A DNA stretch of 64,000 bases, from assembly GCF_029873635.1 (NCBI RefSeq), contig NC_080425.1, positions 46,732,178 through 46,796,177 on the forward strand. Direction: 5' to 3'. Both the position numbers and the translations under genes were made by a program. Positions 11,653-23,130 of this stretch are shown one piece after another. This stretch comes from Malania oleifera. Lineage: Eukaryota; Streptophyta; Magnoliopsida; Santalales; Ximeniaceae. Positions within the stretch are counted from its first letter, which is position 1. Every line of letters starts with the position of its first letter. The notes beneath the pieces are model-generated. The model was given only the letters and a program-made list of their open reading frames with translations. It was not told where the DNA came from and did no database searches.

Positions 11653-11869
11653 AAATGCACAAATCTACAAAGAGCAGACGAAGAAGTGGAATGAAAAACA
11701 GATTCTTAGGTGTGAGTTTGCTCCAGGACAACAGGTTCTACTCTTTAACTCACGATTAAAACTCTTCCCAGGGAATATATTCAGAGTTAATGGTCAGAGA
11801 TTGAAGCACTATTATGGAGAACAAATGGAGAGGAACTGTGCATTTATTCCTCTTGGTGATCCTGGTTGA
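11653..11869 (+). pseudogene. pol: Integrase C-terminal tail of element E
   Basis: About 70 codons with YKEQTKKWNEKQI, FAPGQQVLLFNSRLKLFPG and FRVNGQRLKHYYGE. These are typical of the very end of Tat/Athila integrase. The frame differs from the protease, and RT, RNase H and the integrase core (some 3 kb in intact relatives) are missing between 11652 and here. A second smaller deletion lies inside: the GPF-containing stretch that normally separates LFPG from VNGQRLKHY is absent. The element therefore keeps both edges of pol and lost everything between. Confidence 0.8.
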
Positions 11870-11879
11870 TGAAGATTGA

Positions 11880-11932
11880 AACGTCTGGCTGGAGACGTTA
11901 AAACAAGCGCTTATAGGAGGCAACCCAAAGAG
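11880..11932 (+). other. Conserved GACGTTAAA...GGAGGCAACCC motif after pol (element E)
   Basis: Directly after the integrase stop: CGTCTGGCTGGAGACGTTAAA, then AAGCGCTTATAGGAGGCAACC. The same string occurs after the ORFs of element H (41620-41660), where GGGAGGCAACCC can form a small hairpin. I recognise this block from other plant Tat/Athila-type elements. Its function is unknown to me. Confidence 0.75.
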
Positions 11933-13519
11933 TTTTTCTTTTGTTTATTTCCTTTATCTTTATCATTTATTTATTTATCTATGCACTTTTGAATAATTTA
12001 GATTTTCGATGCAGGTTTATTTGGCATGAGTACAAAGCTGAAAATTAAACTCCTTAACGGATTCACCAATAAGTCAGGGAAGTTTCTTTCTTTTCTTCAA
12101 TCTTTCTCATTTTTGAATAAAATTGAAAAAAAAATGTGTGAATATGGATGATTAGGCCATGTGTGACACTACTTATGCCCTTCATATACTTGCATATAAC
12201 CTAGGAGTACACATTGGGTCATTTATGTGTAGTTTCTATTTATATGGCTAAACTAGGAATCGTAACTCATTGAAAGTTGATTGGTAGTGCACTTGTGTTA
12301 ATCTGGCTATACAAACTTTTGTATCTACATGGTATCTCTTGAGGCTAAAAAAATTCACGTTCACGTGACTTGTAGCACTTAGGATTCCTTGTGAACACTA
12401 AGAGAGCGCCCGTGGAGACTTTGACACCTTGTGAGGTACTGTTGAGCCATTTATCGCTCTTTTGAGTTTTGACGTCAACTCAGAGTTCATGAAACTCAAC
12501 TTTCCCTATTTTTTTTTCTGGATACTCTTTGTACACTAGTCTTGGTTTTTGAATTGCTAGCCTAGAGGTGACATCTAGTGGGGAGATAAAAACTTAGGTC
12601 TTGTAGCCTACTCAAGATGTGAAGGCCGAACCACCCCTAGAAATAGACTTATTTCATGGACTCTTGTTCGAGCTTAATGCACATGGGTGGTATGAAACAA
12701 TAAAAGAAGTGTTATGATTGTCCTAATTGACCATGAAAAGAAAGAAATTGAAAAATGAGCAGAAGAAAGAAAAAGAGAAATAGAAATACCCTACAAGAGG
12801 TGAAAGATTAATACCTGCTCCACACAACTACAACAAAAGTCAAGGACGAGATGCATGTTATCCACATATGAAGACTCTTCACCCACCTAATGCCTCAGAT
12901 GTATTCATGCCTAGTTTGTGACTAAGTTGATCTAGGGTGGTCTCGGTTGGACATGGCGAGTAGGTGAGAAGATGCTAGGGTGAAGGACCCGACACCTCCT
13001 AAACAGGCTTGATCCTTTTCAGACTAGTCTGCTCCATACATTTAGCGTTTGTTCCTTGCAGTATGTGGGATGTTTGATCATGACACTCCTCCTCACATAC
13101 GATGAGTAAGCCCATCCTTTTTGAGTGTTTTTGAGAGTATACCAGTTAGGCCGAGTCAAAGCGACAGTTCTTTAGGTGTCCACGGATATCCTGGGTGTAA
13201 CGAGTCACACACATTACATGTGCTTCAAGATTTCCCCTATTTATACTTGAATTTATATGGCTACATTAACTCTGAATTGTGCTCGTTGGTTAATTTTACA
13301 TGAGTTTACTGTTCTTAATGGCTATATAATGATGAGATTTGCATGAATGACTTACTTCGGAGTTGCGTGAATTGGGTATGAATGAGTTTGTGTGTAATTT
13401 GGTGATATTGCTATATGTGAAAGGGTATGGTTGTGTTGCCTGTGTATTTATTCATTGAAATTGGTATGACACCACCCTAAATTGCAGTCACGTTATTTGC
13501 TAGGGACTAGCAAAACTTT
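11933..13519 (+). other. Long 3' noncoding region of element E, conserved with element H
   Basis: About 1.6 kb without a credible ORF. The part from about 12160 to 13350 matches element H (about 42330-43490) block for block. Shared strings include GTAGCACTTAGGATTCCTTG, GCTAGCCTAGAGGTGA, CTTGTAGCCTACTCAAGA, GTAGGTGAGAAGATGCTA, GTGAAGGACCCGACACCTC and GGGATGTTTGATCATGACA. The two elements' LTRs are unrelated, so this internal region is more conserved than the ends. Confidence 0.85.
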
Positions 13520-13531
13520 AGTTGGGGGGTG
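13520..13531 (+). other. Polypurine tract of element E
   Basis: AGTTGGGGGGTG lies immediately before the 3' LTR start at 13532. This is the plus-strand primer position expected for an LTR element. Confidence 0.8.
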
Positions 13532-15384
13532 TGATTTCGCGCTTAAATTATGTAATTAGGTGCTTTAATTCATGCATTGCAAATGATATTCTGTATTTAA
13601 ATGCCTAATTACTCTCAATATTCTAAAATTGTGTTCTATTTATAAAATTTGGGTTTTATTGAGTAATGTATGAAATTTTGGTGTTTTTTATTGCGGAGCA
13701 ACTGTTGGAAGCTAAAAAAAATCGACAGTACTTTGTAATCTATGCGTAAGTCTCTCATACGACCTTTGATTCAGATGATTCAAGATGCTGTAGAAAGATA
13801 AGAAAACAATCTACAATTTTCATGTTTTGTGTTTTGCAAAATACTGGTAGCATTAAGGCCGAAATCAGACGTGAAGTTAGCATACGCCGTTTTATGGATT
13901 TTTTCGACAATTTTTCATAATCTTGGAGTAACTTTCTCATACAAGCTCCGATTGAGATGATTCAAAATTTTGGGAAAATCTGAAAAAGAGCTCTACATCT
14001 TTTATGTTTTAAGCTTTGAGAGTTACAAATTTTAAGAGGATCGAAAGTGGGCTTGAAAGAGGAGGGCAGTTCATGTACCTTTGAAAAAAAAAAGAAAATA
14101 AAAAAAATCAAAAAATGAGATGTGACCCAGCCATGCAGCCAGGTCATCTCATAAGGGTAGTGTGCACTGGGTACATACAAAGGAAAGACAAAAGAATGGA
14201 AAGAAAAAATGAAAGGAAAGAAAAGCAAAGAAAGAAAGGATAAAAGGAAAGGATGGAAAAGTCAACAAGGGAGGGTTTCCTTGTGGGGGGAGTGCCGTGT
14301 GCAAGAGGAGATTTGGAGAGAGCAAAGTGCGCTGGGGGCTGGAGGGAGAGAGGCCGCACCATAGGAGAAAGAAAAAAAGGATTTTTCTTGGGGGAGAAAC
14401 ACAAGGAAGAAAACACCACAAAAAGTTTCTTGGAAAAATTATTTTTTGGGGAGCTTTCTTGTGGTTTTCTTTTGGGTGGTGCTGCGGAGATACACACACA
14501 GCCAGCAAAGGAGAGTTGGAAGCACGCAAAAATACTATCTTTTCAAAATCGGAAGGCGGCGAACAATGGCGGTGTTCGGGGTGTTCGTGACGCGCGACGG
14601 CGGTGCGGCGAGTGTTGATCTTTTCCGTACGCTCCAAATTGAAGAAAATATGGTGAAATCTGTTATGTTGGATTTAATTTTCGGAATGAACTAAATTTTT
14701 GAATTCTAGGAAAACGATGTAGCCAGTTTCGAACTATGCTTGCTCTTGATGCTAATCTGACGTAGTTTTCATTAATGTTTGTTTGAGTTATTCTGTGCTT
14801 AATGCTTTTAATTAACTGGCCATTAATTAAATGATTTTAGTCTCGTGATTTGTTACCAAAAGGGGGGATTATAGGATAGATCTTGGATAATTCAGCGTAG
14901 GTAAATATAGAGATCGAAAGACTTGTATGAACCTACGTAGCATTAAAAATCGAGGGTCTTACTGCGTTCTTGCGTTATTAATTTGCATACTCTTATGTTA
15001 AATAATAAACAAGAATAGTTTCCAATTGACTATCGAAAGACGCTTTTGGAGAAATTGACGATCTGCTAACAAACAGAGAAAACGAAGTTAAATTAGCTAA
15101 ATGAGTAAAGCATAGTGAGAAACTAGGTGAAATCGGTTTCCTAGAAGTTTTCACCATCATCAATTTGACATGCGGTATCCAGTTTTAAATTCTCCTGAAT
15201 AGTTTATTTAATGTAGCCTTGTTTCAATTTTGCAGTCTAAAATTATTAATTTTTCTAAATAAAATCAAGGTTAGTAAAATTTTGGTACTTGGTAAAATTA
15301 AGACATCAATCCTTGAGGACGATACTCTACACATCATTATATTATAAAACTACGATACTGTGCACTTGTAGTTTGCACCGGTCA
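13532..15384 (+). repeat. 3' LTR of element E
   Basis: 1853 bp from TGATTTCGCGC to TTGCACCGGTCA, nearly colinear with 7228-9070. A small insertion (GTCTTACTGCG region near 14957) and scattered transitions distinguish it. The flank ATTGT completes the target duplication. Confidence 0.9.
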
Positions 15385-15480
15385 ATTGTACTTATGAAAA
15401 ATATTATACCTAGAATATAACTTGAAAATGCAATTACTATCCTTAATTTGTTATCATCAAAATGCCTTGTTAGGCCAACA
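15385..15480 (-). repeat. 3' LTR of element C, first segment
   Basis: The LTR start on the minus strand, TGTTGGCCTAACAAGG, reading leftward until element E interrupts it. The start matches solo LTR I and is preceded by the polypurine tract of C. It contains TTTTGATGATAACAAAT, a variant of the GATAATGACAAA string seen near most Sirevirus LTR starts here. Confidence 0.85.
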
Positions 15481-15497
15481 ATCTCCCCCTTTTTTAT
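15481..15497 (-). other. Polypurine tract of element C
   Basis: On the minus strand AAAAAAGGGGGAGAT directly precedes the LTR start. The preceding TTGTCATCAT string is shared with the tracts of F, G and J. Confidence 0.85.
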
Positions 15498-16005
15498 GAT
15501 GACAAATAAGGAGCAAAATGAGTTAGCCTTGATAAGGCACCCCTCACAATAAGCATGAAACACAAAAACATAATCAATATACACATACTTGTTCAAGCTT
15601 AACTATGACTTGGTGCTTCTCCTTTTCAAAAATATTCTCCTTAACAAGTCATTTATTAAACATATTTTCCAAGAATAAGATATTTTATTATGTATTCCAC
15701 TTACATATGTATTTAGAATTTCAACAAAGCTTACAAAGCTTATTTCAAAATTTCAACATGTATTCAGTATAACATAGCTTACTCTCAACATACATCAACT
15801 CAACATAACATAGCTTACTCTCAACATATATCAACTTAGCATAACATAGTTTACTCTCCCCCTTAATATCAACAAAGCTTATTTCAAAATTTTAACGTAG
15901 CTTCAGCAAATAGTATGTATCACTCCCCCTAAATATAAGATTTCCTTAAGCAACATTCAGTATAACGTTCAGCATTTAACAACTTCTCATTTAACTTATC
16001 ATCTC
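15498..16005 (-). other. 3' noncoding region of element C, distal half, with 36-bp tandem repeats
   Basis: No gene is visible. A 36-bp unit beginning ATAACATAGCTTACTCTCA repeats at 15769, 15805 and 15841, the last copy partial. Two further purine-rich tracts (minus strand) occur near 15848-15862 and 15918-15930, fitting the multiple-polypurine-tract habit of Sireviruses. The stretch CATTTAACAACTTCTCATTT at 15973 recurs at 35188 across element F. Confidence 0.75.
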
Positions 16006-18254
16006 TGTTGATTTAGGTGTAATCCCAAGAGGGGGGGGGGTGAATTGGGTATTTTAAAAATTCTTTCAAACTTATTTACCAATTAATCCCTCTTCCTAGG
16101 TTTAACAAATTACTTATAAAATTTGTGTGAGATTATTAAATATACATACATGCAAAGTAAATAATGAAATGTGTTGCAGAAATTAAAAGATAACGGAAAA
16201 GAGAATGCAAACACAATTTTTACGAGGTTCATCCAACCCGGCCTACGTCCTCGACTTGAGCAACCCACTCAAGGATTCCACTATAATCCCTGCTCCTTAA
16301 ATTGGGATGGAGCTTCCCTTACAATCCGCTGCTTACAAGAGGTACAACTTCCTCCTACTCCGCTGCTTACAAGAGATACAACTCTCTCCTTACACCCAGT
16401 TCACAACTTGAACCATGAATACAATGAAATTTGTAAAACACTCAAAGTTGCTTCCAACAAAACTAGTGAGTACAATTCAAATTCCTAATACATAATCATA
16501 TGATCAAACTTGAAGCTCAGTATGAATGAAATGATAAATCGTTTTATGAATGAAATGCTTTAACACACAATTTCCCTTTTTATCAAAAACTCCCAAGTAA
16601 TGATATATTTAAACGCTTTGGAGAATATTAGGGTTCTAGTTCACTTTGTAAAAATGCATGAATATTTAATGTGAACTTATCAAAAGCTTTATCTTGAATA
16701 TTTTATCAATCTATATCAAAAAGCTTTCTTTCAAATATTTAACCACAACTCGATCTTTGTAACGCGCAAATATATATACGATATGTATTTCAAAGATCAA
16801 AATACTGAGTATAAGGTTTTCCAAACAAAATATCCCTCAATAAAATAAATATTTATGAATACCATGGATATATAATCAAGTTTTTTAATATATCTAAAAT
16901 ATAGGTCCTTTAACTGAATGCACACTTGACTCAAACTATTTAACCAATGACTAAACGTTAATCAAGTAGTGAGACTATCCAATAATCTATATGAAAACAT
17001 ACTAACTATCAATCACCAAGCTTATTTCAACAATAGATTTGGAATGAGAAGTTCTTTGAAAAATAGATATACTCTTGAATCAAACACTATTCAACCAATA
17101 GCTAAAACCTTTCTCAAGTAATGATCTTGTCAAAAAAAATATTTATATATATATGCACACTCAAGATCAATCTCTCTAATGATACTTAATAATAAGTGAT
17201 GAGATAAGAAGCTCTTGAAAATAATAACACAAATTACCCAACCTCAATACCAAGATGAAATCAAGATGTATAAGTGAGATCCCTTTTGGTTTTCATGAGT
17301 TGATTTGCCCAAAGAAGATGAATATAGGTTGGAGTCTAGGCAATCATGTAGCAATAAGCTCAAGTTTCTCTAAATTCTTTCCAACAAGATGTTCTCTTCT
17401 TTTCTCATTTGTCTTAGCTCACACACTAGGGTTTAGATGTTCTATATATAGGTGTCTTACCCTTAGAATCAATCTCAACAGTTGGATTAAAAAAAATCTC
17501 ACGAGTTCTCTTAATAAAAATTTAATTTTTAAGTTTTTCGACAAGTTCAAGTGATTGAAGTTAAGAGCCCAGGCAACCGAAGTTCCTTAGTGCTTTGAAA
17601 AAAATCAACTTGGATACAAGGTCAGGTGACTGAAGTGAAGTTCAGGCTCCTGAAGTGGCAACTTTAGGCGACTGAAGTCTCAAGTTCATGCAACCGAAGT
17701 TTCTCAACTAGATTTTGTGTTTCCTATTAATTCTTCAAGCGACTGCACTTAATCTTTAGGCTTTTGAAGAAAATCTTCAGGCGACTGAGGTTGAGTTCAA
17801 GCAACCGAAGTCCATATTTTTAAAATTTTTCTATTCTAGCTTAAAAATCTTCTTTGCTTTCTTTATTGGGTCTTTTATAAAAATACTTTCCAAGGTTTTA
17901 AAAATATTTCTAAGTCCATGAAAGTCCCCTAATGATGTTCATGAAATGCATGAGTCCTAAAGTCATTTTAGGGTATATATTGAGCCTCAAATTAAATCGT
18001 ATGAAAATGTAAATACATGAGTTCTAAGTACCCATTCCCATGATACTCTTGAACTTGGTGCTTGCATCTTCATTCTTGTACTCTTTGAGTTCCATGGATT
18101 TACCAAGTTGTGTATGCGTTACTCTTTGTGGCTTCCATGACTTGTTATCCTTCCATGCATGCTTAATATAGTTCTTGTTCACCATTTCAACGCACATATC
18201 AAATACCAAGTGATTTGTCATTATCAAAACAGGATTGGACTCGTAGAGTCAACA
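16006..18254 (-). repeat. 3' LTR of element F
   Basis: Minus strand starts TGTTGACTCTACGAGTCC and ends CCTAAATCAACA. In order: a word cluster (about 17815-17545, CAGGCGACTGAAG and CAGGCAACCGAAG), TATA TATATATAG near 17440, the paired-hairpin block (16222-16273; stem 1 CTTGAG/CTCAAG, stem 2 CGAGG/CCTCG) and a terminal CCCAATTCACCCC...CTTGGGATTACACC hairpin. Confidence 0.93.
17545..17815. repeat. Near-palindromic word cluster in the 3' LTR of F
   Basis: About eleven spaced copies of a word like TCAGGCGACTGAAGT or CAGGCAACCGAAGT, each close to self-complementary. They lie upstream (minus-strand sense) of the TATA box. The cluster is repeated in the 5' LTR at about 34455-34725. Confidence 0.75.
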
Positions 18255-18270
18255 ATCTCCCCCTTTTTGA
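18255..18270 (-). other. Polypurine tract of element F
   Basis: Minus strand AAAAAGGGGGAGAT abuts the LTR start and is preceded by TTTGTCATCATC. Confidence 0.88.
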
Positions 18271-19049
18271 TGATGACAAATGCATAAGCAAAAATATAGA
18301 ATAAAATAGGTTATGCCTAACAAGGCTCCCTCTCAGTTAATGCATTCATGCCAAATACAATATGTTCATGTTCATACACTAGTTGTTTAGCCTGATTCCA
18401 AATAAAATATCCTAATGTTCATACACACGTTGTTTAGCCTGATTCCTCTCTGATGATCTGAATTTTTTCCGCTTTACACAATTAGATTTGCCAAAAAATT
18501 TTGCTTCTAATTTTTCAAAAAATTTTGCTATTATCCTTCTCCCCCTTTTTCACAATTAGTTTTGCCCACAATTTAACAATTTTTGCTCCTGATATATTTC
18601 TCTCCCTTTTGACATCAACAAAAAGGTAGATAGCAATCATACATGAGTGGACATAACCTTATATTCTTCTCCCATTTGAAATCTTAAAGTTTTAAACTTG
18701 CTCAACCATCAGATTTGATAAAAAAATAAAAATTATTTCTCCCTCTTTTGACATCAACCATCCTCTTGCTAATGGATAAATTTGTGTTGTGGAATGTAAA
18801 TTTGCATTGTGAACATACACATTGTGCCAAATTGTAAAGATTATGAGAGGATATCAATGTTAATTTATGTGATACCAAATGTTTACATCTTAAAATTTGG
18901 ATACCGAATGTTGATTAATGTGATATCAAATGAGAACATCTTAAAAATGCGATACCGAATGAGAAGAAATAAGTGAAATATGAAATTTTGAACAAATTGT
19001 GAATATTAAGCGACGTTGCTCCCTCTGAGTTGTATCATCTAATATAATT
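18271..19049 (-). other. 3' noncoding region of element F with extra polypurine tracts
   Basis: No ORF. On the minus strand, additional purine tracts occur near 18745-18755 and 18600-18612, each following a TTGATGTCAAAAG-type string, and near 18537-18552. Multiple tracts before the 3' LTR are a known Sirevirus feature. The repeated ATGTGATACCAAATG-like phrase at 18870-18965 is a short imperfect repeat. Confidence 0.75.
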
Positions 19050-19690
19050 CTAGGCAACCTCTCGACAATGCATCTAGCCTAATTCTCACCTAATTTGGAT
19101 AAACCTATCCTCAAGTGGTTTGGTGAATATATCTGCCCATTGTTCATCTGTGCATACAAACTCAATTGTCACATCTCCTTTTTGCACATGATCATGAAGA
19201 AAATGATGTCTTATCTCTATATGTTTAGTTCGTGAGTGTAATATATAGTTCTTTGAGATGTTTATTGCACTCATATTGTCATATCTTATTGGAATTGTTT
19301 CATAGCTTAATCCAAAATCCTTCAGTTGTTGTTTCATGTATAGTGTTTGAGCACAACAACTACCTGCTGCTATGTATTCAGCTTCAGCTGTGGAAAGAGC
19401 TACTGAATTTTGTTTCTTAGAAAACCAAGAGACTAAGGAATGTCTCCACTTTTCTCCTTGCAAAATCATCATCTGAATAGCTGATAATCTCAAAAGATGT
19501 GTACTTAGGATACCATAATCCAATTTCCAAGGTTCCTATTAGGTATCTAAGTATTCATTTAACAGCTAGCAAATGTGACTCTTTTGGTGTAGACTGAAAT
19601 CTTGCGCACAAACATACACTAAACATTATGTCAGGTCAATTGGCAATCAGATAAAGTAAGCTACCTATCATTCCATGCTAAAGCTTGAAA
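19050..19690 (-). pseudogene. pol: RNase H of element F
   Basis: RNase H removes the RNA template during reverse transcription. The segment keeps VSWFSKKQNSVALSTAEAEY, LYMKQQLKDFGL, the YDNMSAINISKN block and SRTKHIEIRHHFLHDHV, ending with TDEQWADIFTKPLEDRFIQIR and, after a stop at 19086, the HCREVA end that closes Sirevirus pol. The N-terminal part is disordered by frameshifts near 19500, where the D-x-D stretch should be. Broken. Confidence 0.8.
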
Positions 19691-20550
19691 TCTACCGATA
19701 TACCTTGTTCATCTTTGTCTAATTTCAATGAAGCGCTCATAGGTGTACCTAGTATTTTTCCATCTTCCATATTGAACTTTTTGAGCAAGTATCTAATGTA
19801 TTTCGATTGATTTATAAAGATTCCATGTTTTGCTTATTTGATCTGAAGTCCTAGGAAGAAATTTAGTTCACCTATCATGCTCATCTCAAATTCATTTTGC
19901 ATAGTATTAGCAAATTCATTACACAATTCTTTATTTGTAGCTCCAAATATGATGTCATCTACATATACTTGCACTAGGAGTAAGTCATCTTTCTTAGACT
20001 TTATGAATAGAGTTGTATCTATCTTTCCTCTTATAAATTCATTTTCTAATAGAAAACCACTTAACCTCTCATACCAAGCTCTAGAAGCTTGCTTTGAACC
20101 GTACAAAGCTTTTGTCAATCTATGCACGTGATCTGGATTCTTATGGCTTTCAAAACCTAGGGGTTGTTCTATATACACTTCTCCATTTATGTAACCATTT
20201 AAAAATGCGCTCTTGACGTCCATTTGATATAGCTTGAAATCTTTAAAAGTTGCACATACTAAAAGTATTCGAATGGCTTCCATTCTAACTACAGGTGCAA
20301 AGGTTTCTTCAAAATCTATACCTTCTTCCTGATTATATCCCTGATGTACTAGTCTAGCCTTATTTCTAACAACTATCCCATGTTCATCCTTCTTATTCTT
20401 ATATATCCATTTTGTTCCAATGATTGATTGATCCTTAGGTCTAGAAACTAACGTCCATACTTTGTTTCTTTCAAATTGATTTAACTCTTATTGCATGGAC
20501 AATAGCCATGATTCATTCTCTATAGCTTCACTCACATTCTTAGGTTCTTC
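19691..20550 (-). pseudogene. pol: Reverse transcriptase of element F (YVDD retained)
   Basis: The copia RT (RVT_2 family) copies element RNA into DNA. Motifs in order: LNQFERNKVWTLV, IGTKWIYKNKKDE, LVHQGYNQEEGIDFEETFAP, DVKSAFLNGYINGEVYIEQP, ALYGSKQASRAWYERL, VQVYVDDIIFG with the two catalytic aspartates, and ELNFFLGLQIK. Downstream LGTPMS and a degraded GSLLYL/PDIMFSV lead into RNase H. In-frame stops occur just before the ELNQFER block and after LGLQIK, with other smaller lesions. Confidence 0.88.
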
Positions 20551-21500
20551 TTAAGATAGAAATGCAAAATGACTAATCATATTCCTAAGAGAGGATCGAG
20601 TGGCTACTCCACGTAATGGTTCACCTATTATTTGATCAAAGGGTTGATTTTTAATGTACTTCCATTCTCTAGGTGGTTCATTAACCTCATTTTTAATTTG
20701 ATTGATTTCAGTGGATGGTTCTTTAAGTTCATTTTTATTTTCTGAATCATTCTCAATGGATTGTTTCTCAAGTTCCTTGTTTATCTCAATTTCATCTTCA
20801 TAAGTTCTTTTGGAGAAGGGATTTGACTCATCGAACACAACATGGATAGATTCTATAACCGTCAATGTTCGTTTGTTATATACTCTATAGTCTTTACTAT
20901 CTAAGGCATACTCTAGGAAGATACCTTCATCTGATTTCACATCAAATTTTCTTAGATGTTCGTTGTCTTTAAATAAAAAACATTTACATCCAAAGACATG
21001 AAAATATGATATGTTTGGTATATGGTCATTCCATAACTCATATGGGGTCTTATTTAGTGATAGTCTAATCAGAACTCTATTTAGAAGATAGCAGGCGGTA
21101 TTCACTGCCTCAGCACAGAAATACTTAAGTAATTTATGTTCGTTAAGCATAGTTCTGGCCATTTCTTGTATAGACCTATTCTTCCTTTCAACTACACCAT
21201 TATGTTGTGGTGTTCTAGAGGCCGAAAAGTTATGGGCTATTCCTAATGAATTACAATAGTGTTCCATGCCTTGATTTTTAAATTCTCTATCCCTATCACT
21301 GCTAATTTTAGTGATAGTATATCCCTTTTCAATTTGGATTTTCTAGCACAAGTTTATGAATTGTTCACACGCTTCATCTCTGTGACCTAGGTACAATATC
21401 CATGTATATCTTGAAAAATCATCAACTATAACAAATGCATATGATTTTCCTCCTAAACTTTGAATTGGGTTTGGACCAAATAAGTCTAAGTGTAGCATTT
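20551..21500 (-). pseudogene. pol: Integrase core and C-terminal region of element F
   Basis: Integrase joins the DNA copy to the host. The catalytic D-D-E set is recognisable: HLDLFGPN (first Asp), ISSDRDREFKN (second Asp) and RTPQHNGVVERKNRS (Glu). The C-terminal part has YFHVFGCKCFLFKDNEHL, DEGIFLEYALDSKDYRVYNKRT and the long acidic linker to RT, ending before EEPKNVSEAI. A stop near 21343 and a frameshift near 21500 interrupt the frame. All three catalytic residues survive, unlike in element C. Confidence 0.88.
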
Positions 21501-22070
21501 GGCCTAGTAATGGAGATTTCTTTCTTCTTCTTAAAGCTTGTTCTTGCTTGTTTTCCTAGTTGGCATGCATCATAGATTTTATCTTTCACGAATTTAGTCT
21601 TAGGCAGTCCCTTAACTAATTCTTTCTTAACAAGTTTTGAGATTAAATCCATGTTTGTGTATCCTAGTCTCCTATGTCAAATCCAGCTAATTTCATTCAT
21701 AGCAGAGAAGCATGTCACACTTTGTGAGGTCAAGTTATCAAAATTGGTCGTATATACATTTTCATGACGCTTAGCTGTGAATAGTATCTTATTATTAGTT
21801 TTATGTTCAACTATGCACTTGTCATATTCAAATGACACTTTGTAACCTTTATCACACAGTTGGATTATACTCAACAAGTTGTGCTTTAAACCATGAACTA
21901 GTAAAACATCATCTATAAATAATGACGAATCATTACCAACTTTACCTACACCTGTGATCCTTCCCGTAGTGTTATCTCCAAAAGTGACAAATCCTTCATC
22001 TTTGGGTGTGATGGATGTGAACTTCACTTTATCCCCAGTCATGTGATGTGAACATCCTGTATCCATATAC
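21501..22070 (-). pseudogene. pol: Protease and pre-integrase domain of element F
   Basis: The copia protease starts with MDTGCSHHMTGD (catalytic D-T-G) and runs through FVTFGDNTTGRITGVG and LKHNLLSIIQLCDKGY. It is followed by the zinc-binding pre-integrase segment, of which LISKLVKKELVKGLPKTKF and CDACQLGKQ-like IYDACQLGKQAR remain. A stop after NEISWI removes continuity at the H-x-H part, and another frameshift follows KKKK. The segment lies between Gag and integrase as expected. Confidence 0.85.
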
Positions 22071-23130
22071 TATATGTCTTTTGAGGATGATAATCTTAAC
22101 TATATTTGCAAGACATAATCTGACAACTAGCTTTGGTACCCAGATTTTCTTGGGTCCAGGGGGATTAGTGCTAGATTCTCCTTTTACCTTCCATACTTTC
22201 TTAATTTTAACATCCTTATATTTGAAAAGACAGTCAAATTTTAGGTGACCAAACCTTTTACATTTAAAACATGTAATGTTTCTATGATAATCCTTAGTTG
22301 GAACATATGATTTTAACTCTCTTACAAAATATCCCATGTGAAGATGTCTTTGTTTTAGATTTTCTTTCCCATTAAAACCAAGACGTTCCTTTTCTAGAGA
22401 ATTTCTTTGAGCTCCAGGGATTTTTTCAAAATTCTTTTTTCCTTCAGTAAATTTACAAATGAATAGATTTTTATTTCAAATCCTTTTCTAACTCCTCAAT
22501 TTTCAATTCTTTGTTTTTCATAAGAGATGTTTGAGATTCATTTTGGCTTTCAACTAAACTTGAAAGTTCTTTGACTTTACTTTTCAAATCAGAAATTTTC
22601 TTTGTTTTCTTTTCAAGCATTTTAATAGTGTACAAAAATTCTTGTTTCAGCTCATTATATGAAATCATGTCATTTTCATTTTCAGAGTCACTAGAATAAT
22701 AAGAAGATGATGAAAATGCTGATTGTACCTCAAGGTCATTATGTGCCATTAGACGCAGATTTACAATCTCGTCATCGCTGGATTCAGATTCTGAACAGGT
22801 AGTACTATGTCTATCCCAACCGACTTTTAGCACCTTCTTCTTTTTATTAGAGGCTTTCACTAGTTTGGGGCACTCAGGCTTGATGTGTCCAACCTCTACG
22901 CAGTTGTAGCACGTTGGAGGATCTTCCTTCTTTTTCTTCATGCTTGACTCTCCTCTTTCTGATTTTGAGGAATTTGTTGCTGAACTTCTTATTCCTTTTC
23001 AAGAACTTACCGAACTTCTTTGTTAGCAAGGCCATGTCATAATCTGATTTTGGATCACTTTCCTCACTAAAGTTGGTTAACGATGCCTTAAGTGTTGTGG
23101 CTTTCCTTGCTTTGCTTTGCTCACTCTTTT
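22071..23130 (-). pseudogene. gag: Gag C-terminal part of element F with two zinc knuckles
   Basis: Continues the gag from 32186-32858 across element G. It includes a basic linker, a first CCHC knuckle CYNCVEVGHIKPEC (about 22870-22910), an acidic serine-rich segment (SESESSDDE-like), a lysine/glutamate-rich predicted coiled coil (about 22480-22660), and a second knuckle CFKCKRFGHLKFDC (about 22225-22270). The two-knuckle layout with an intervening coiled coil is a Sirevirus Gag trait. Several frameshifts separate the parts. Confidence 0.85.

Larger units (their letters stand above)
7228..15384 (+). mobile_element. Element E: non-autonomous Tat/Athila-type Ty3/gypsy element
   Basis: A complete element with LTRs 7228-9070 and 13532-15384 and a perfect 5-bp TSD ATTGT (7223-7227 and 15385-15389). 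It has an Asp-tRNA primer site, gag, protease, a tail of integrase, a long conserved noncoding region and a polypurine tract. Reverse transcriptase, RNase H and the integrase core are absent, so it could have moved only with enzymes supplied in trans. It lies in the LTR of C. Confidence 0.9.

Noticed and set aside
17255-17554. 99-codon plus-strand frame, also at 34208-34462
   Set aside because: Antisense to the LTRs of F and duplicated only as LTR copies, overlapping the TATA region.
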